DNA from: Pseudomonadota bacterium
GTDB lineage: Bacteria > Pseudomonadota > Gammaproteobacteria > Steroidobacterales > Steroidobacteraceae
Length of the DNA stretch: 7,164 nucleotides
NCBI GenBank assembly: GCA_018241455.1
Contig: JAFEDW010000102.1
Span: 1 to 7,164 of the forward strand
Direction of reading: 5' to 3'
In this document: positions 6,567 to 7,164 of the stretch, piece by piece
How positions within the stretch are numbered: position 1 is the first letter of the stretch
How the letters are laid out: the number at the start of each line of letters is the position of its first letter
Notes under the pieces: model-generated
What the model saw: the letters and a program-made list of their open reading frames with translations, nothing else
Told to the model about the DNA's origin: nothing
The model's database searches: none
Program-made: the position numbers and the translations under genes

Positions 6567-6574
6567 TGCATGCA
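6567..6574. promoter_or_regulatory. TGCATGCA palindrome at the marR start region
   Basis: An 8-base perfect palindrome sits just downstream of the predicted marR -10 box. It is flanked by a wider inverted repeat, TGATG (6564-6568) and CATCA (6579-6583). It shares the TGCAT/ATGCA half-site with the palindromes at 6597-6610 and 6614-6623 and is centred 33 bases, about three helical turns, from the former. Probable operator half-sites; inference. Confidence 0.45.
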
Positions 6575-6603
6575 ATTACATCAAGAACGATGTTTAAATG
6601 CAA
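6575..6603 (-). promoter_or_regulatory. Sigma70-type promoter for marR and the M20 peptidase gene
   Basis: On the minus strand, TTGCAT (6603-6598) stands exactly 17 bases from TGTAAT (6580-6575), which matches five of six -10 positions. Transcription would begin near 6568. The -35 box lies inside the perfect palindrome at 6597-6610, and the start site lies inside the palindrome at 6567-6574, a layout suited to repression. This is the best promoter in the window. Confidence 0.65.
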
Positions 6604-6610
6604 CTGCATT
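6597..6610. promoter_or_regulatory. Probable MarR operator, perfect 14-base palindrome
   Basis: AATGCA, two bases, TGCATT: a perfect inverted repeat of six-base arms with a two-base spacer, in a size range suited to a MarR dimer. It covers the -35 box of the marR promoter and lies about 36 bases before the doxX start codon, so a bound dimer could affect both directions. The palindrome is seen directly; the assignment to this MarR protein is inference from position. Confidence 0.6.
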
Positions 6611-6613
6611 GAT

Positions 6614-6629
6614 ATGCATGCATTTGCAA
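6614..6629. promoter_or_regulatory. Second palindrome cluster upstream of doxX
   Basis: ATGCATGCAT (6614-6623) is a perfect 10-base palindrome, followed immediately by TTGCAA (6624-6629), also palindromic. Both repeat the TGCAT/TGCAA motif of the operator at 6597-6610, whose centre is 15 bases away from that of the 10-base palindrome. They lie just ahead of the doxX ribosome binding site (GGAG 6636-6639) and could be a second binding site for the MarR repressor. Confidence 0.45.
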
Positions 6630-6645
6630 CCACCTGGAGCGGACC

Positions 6646-7059
6646 ATGGAACAGACCCGACTGACCGAACTCACCGCGACGCTGCTGCGCGTCAGCCTGG
6701 GGCTCATGTACCTCGCGCACGGACTGCTGCTCAAGATCGTCACCTTCGGCCTGGCCGGCACGGCCGGCTACTTCGTCTCGATCGGCCTGCCGGGCTGGCT
6801 CGGCTACCTTACCGCAATCGCCGAGGCCGCGGGCGGCGTGCTGCTGCTGCTCGGCGTGCAGACGCGGCTGGTCGCACTGGCCCTCTCCCCTACCCTGCTC
6901 GGCGCGATCATCTGGGTGCACGCGCGCAACGGTTGGGTGTTCAGCGCCGCTGGCGGCGGCTGGGAATACCCGGCGTTCCTGCTGGTCGTCACCGCGGCGG
7001 TCGCCGCGCTCGGCAACGGCCGTTACGCGCTGTCAGGGCCAGCGCGCGCCACGGCCTGA
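6646..7059 (+). CDS. DoxX-family integral membrane protein
   Basis: The 137-residue product is a small, very hydrophobic protein with four predicted membrane spans at about 12-30, 50-70, 75-92 and 108-123, which is the DoxX/DoxD-like fold. Family hallmarks are the early LLRVSLGLMYLAHGLLLK segment with His25, GLPGWLGYLTAIAEAAGG with Glu60 in the second span, and the GGWEYP motif before the last span. DoxX relatives are often encoded beside redox or stress genes; in mycobacteria DoxX works with SodA and SseA, but most members have no proven activity, so no reaction is assigned. The ATG at 6646 has GGAG (6636-6639) six bases upstream. The gene diverges from marR, and the palindromes between them suggest MarR control. 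A convincing promoter of its own was not found; TTAAAT (6594-6599) is the best -10 candidate. It converges on an unidentified minus-strand gene at the right edge. Confidence 0.88.
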   Translation: MEQTRLTELTATLLRVSLGLMYLAHGLLLKIVTFGLAGTAGYFVSIGLPGWLGYLTAIAEAAGGVLLLLGVQTRLVALALSPTLLGAIIWVHARNGWVFSAAGGGWEYPAFLLVVTAAVAALGNGRYALSGPARATA

Positions 7060-7084
7060 CGCGCAGCGCCTGGCCCGGTGCGCT

Positions 7085-7164
7085 TCAGTAGATGCCCGAT
7101 TCACTGAGCGGCCGGCCGGCGGCGATGCGCTCGAACGCGAGTTCGCCAAGATCCAGCGTGCGGT
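7085..7164 (-). CDS. C-terminal end of an unidentified gene
   Basis: On the minus strand a frame is open from the right edge to a TGA at 7085-7087, giving 25 residues that end in RPLSESGIY. Most codons end in G or C, as in neighbouring genes, and the stretch before it is short intergenic sequence after doxX, so a convergent gene running in from the right is plausible. The fragment is too short for a family to be recognised, and I assign no function. Confidence 0.45.
   Translation of the reverse strand, partial: RTLDLGELAFERIAAGRPLSESGIY

Noticed and set aside
7060..7084. Possible terminator hairpin after doxX (GCGC arms)
   Set aside because: The pairing is only about four bases around a large loop and no run of T follows, so it is not convincing as an intrinsic terminator.

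Overview
The window looks like chromosomal DNA from a high-GC proteobacterium (roughly two thirds G+C by eye, codons mostly ending in G or C). The convergent pair mltF/tadA, which are also neighbours in Escherichia coli, together with an encoded CCA end on the tRNA, points to a high-GC gammaproteobacterium (Xanthomonadales, Nevskiales or Steroidobacter-like). This placement is an inference, not a proof.

Layout. (1) Bases 1-468 hold the C-terminal end of a gene that resembles the conserved C-terminal region of TagH, the FHA-domain protein linked to type VI secretion. (2) Nine bases later lies tRNA-Ser(CGA) on the minus strand (478-570). (3) mltF (632-2089, plus) encodes a lytic murein transglycosylase lipoprotein. 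It converges on and overlaps tadA (2057-2509, minus), the tRNA adenosine deaminase. (4) A divergent plus-strand unit follows: an AcuI/YhdH-type acryloyl-CoA reductase (2625-3611), then, 20 bases on, a mandelate-racemase-type member of the enolase superfamily (3632-4747). (5) The enolase gene converges on and overlaps a minus-strand unit read from 6547 to 4712: a MarR-family repressor, then, three bases after its stop, an exported M20 (carboxypeptidase G2-like) metallopeptidase. (6) A DoxX-family membrane protein (6646-7059, plus) diverges from marR. (7) The right edge holds the last codons of an unidentified minus-strand gene (from 7085).

How the genes may work together. mltF and tadA are housekeeping genes. 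The acuI-enolase pair looks like a small catabolic unit whose substrate cannot be read from sequence. The best regulatory story is the marR/doxX intergenic region. It carries a strong sigma70-type promoter for marR overlapped by a 14-base perfect palindrome and flanked by further ATGCA/TGCAT palindromes. This suggests a MarR switch that controls itself, the downstream exported peptidase and the divergent doxX. No CRISPR array, insertion sequence, phage gene or clearly unprecedented system was found. No gene-free stretch exceeds about 165 bases.
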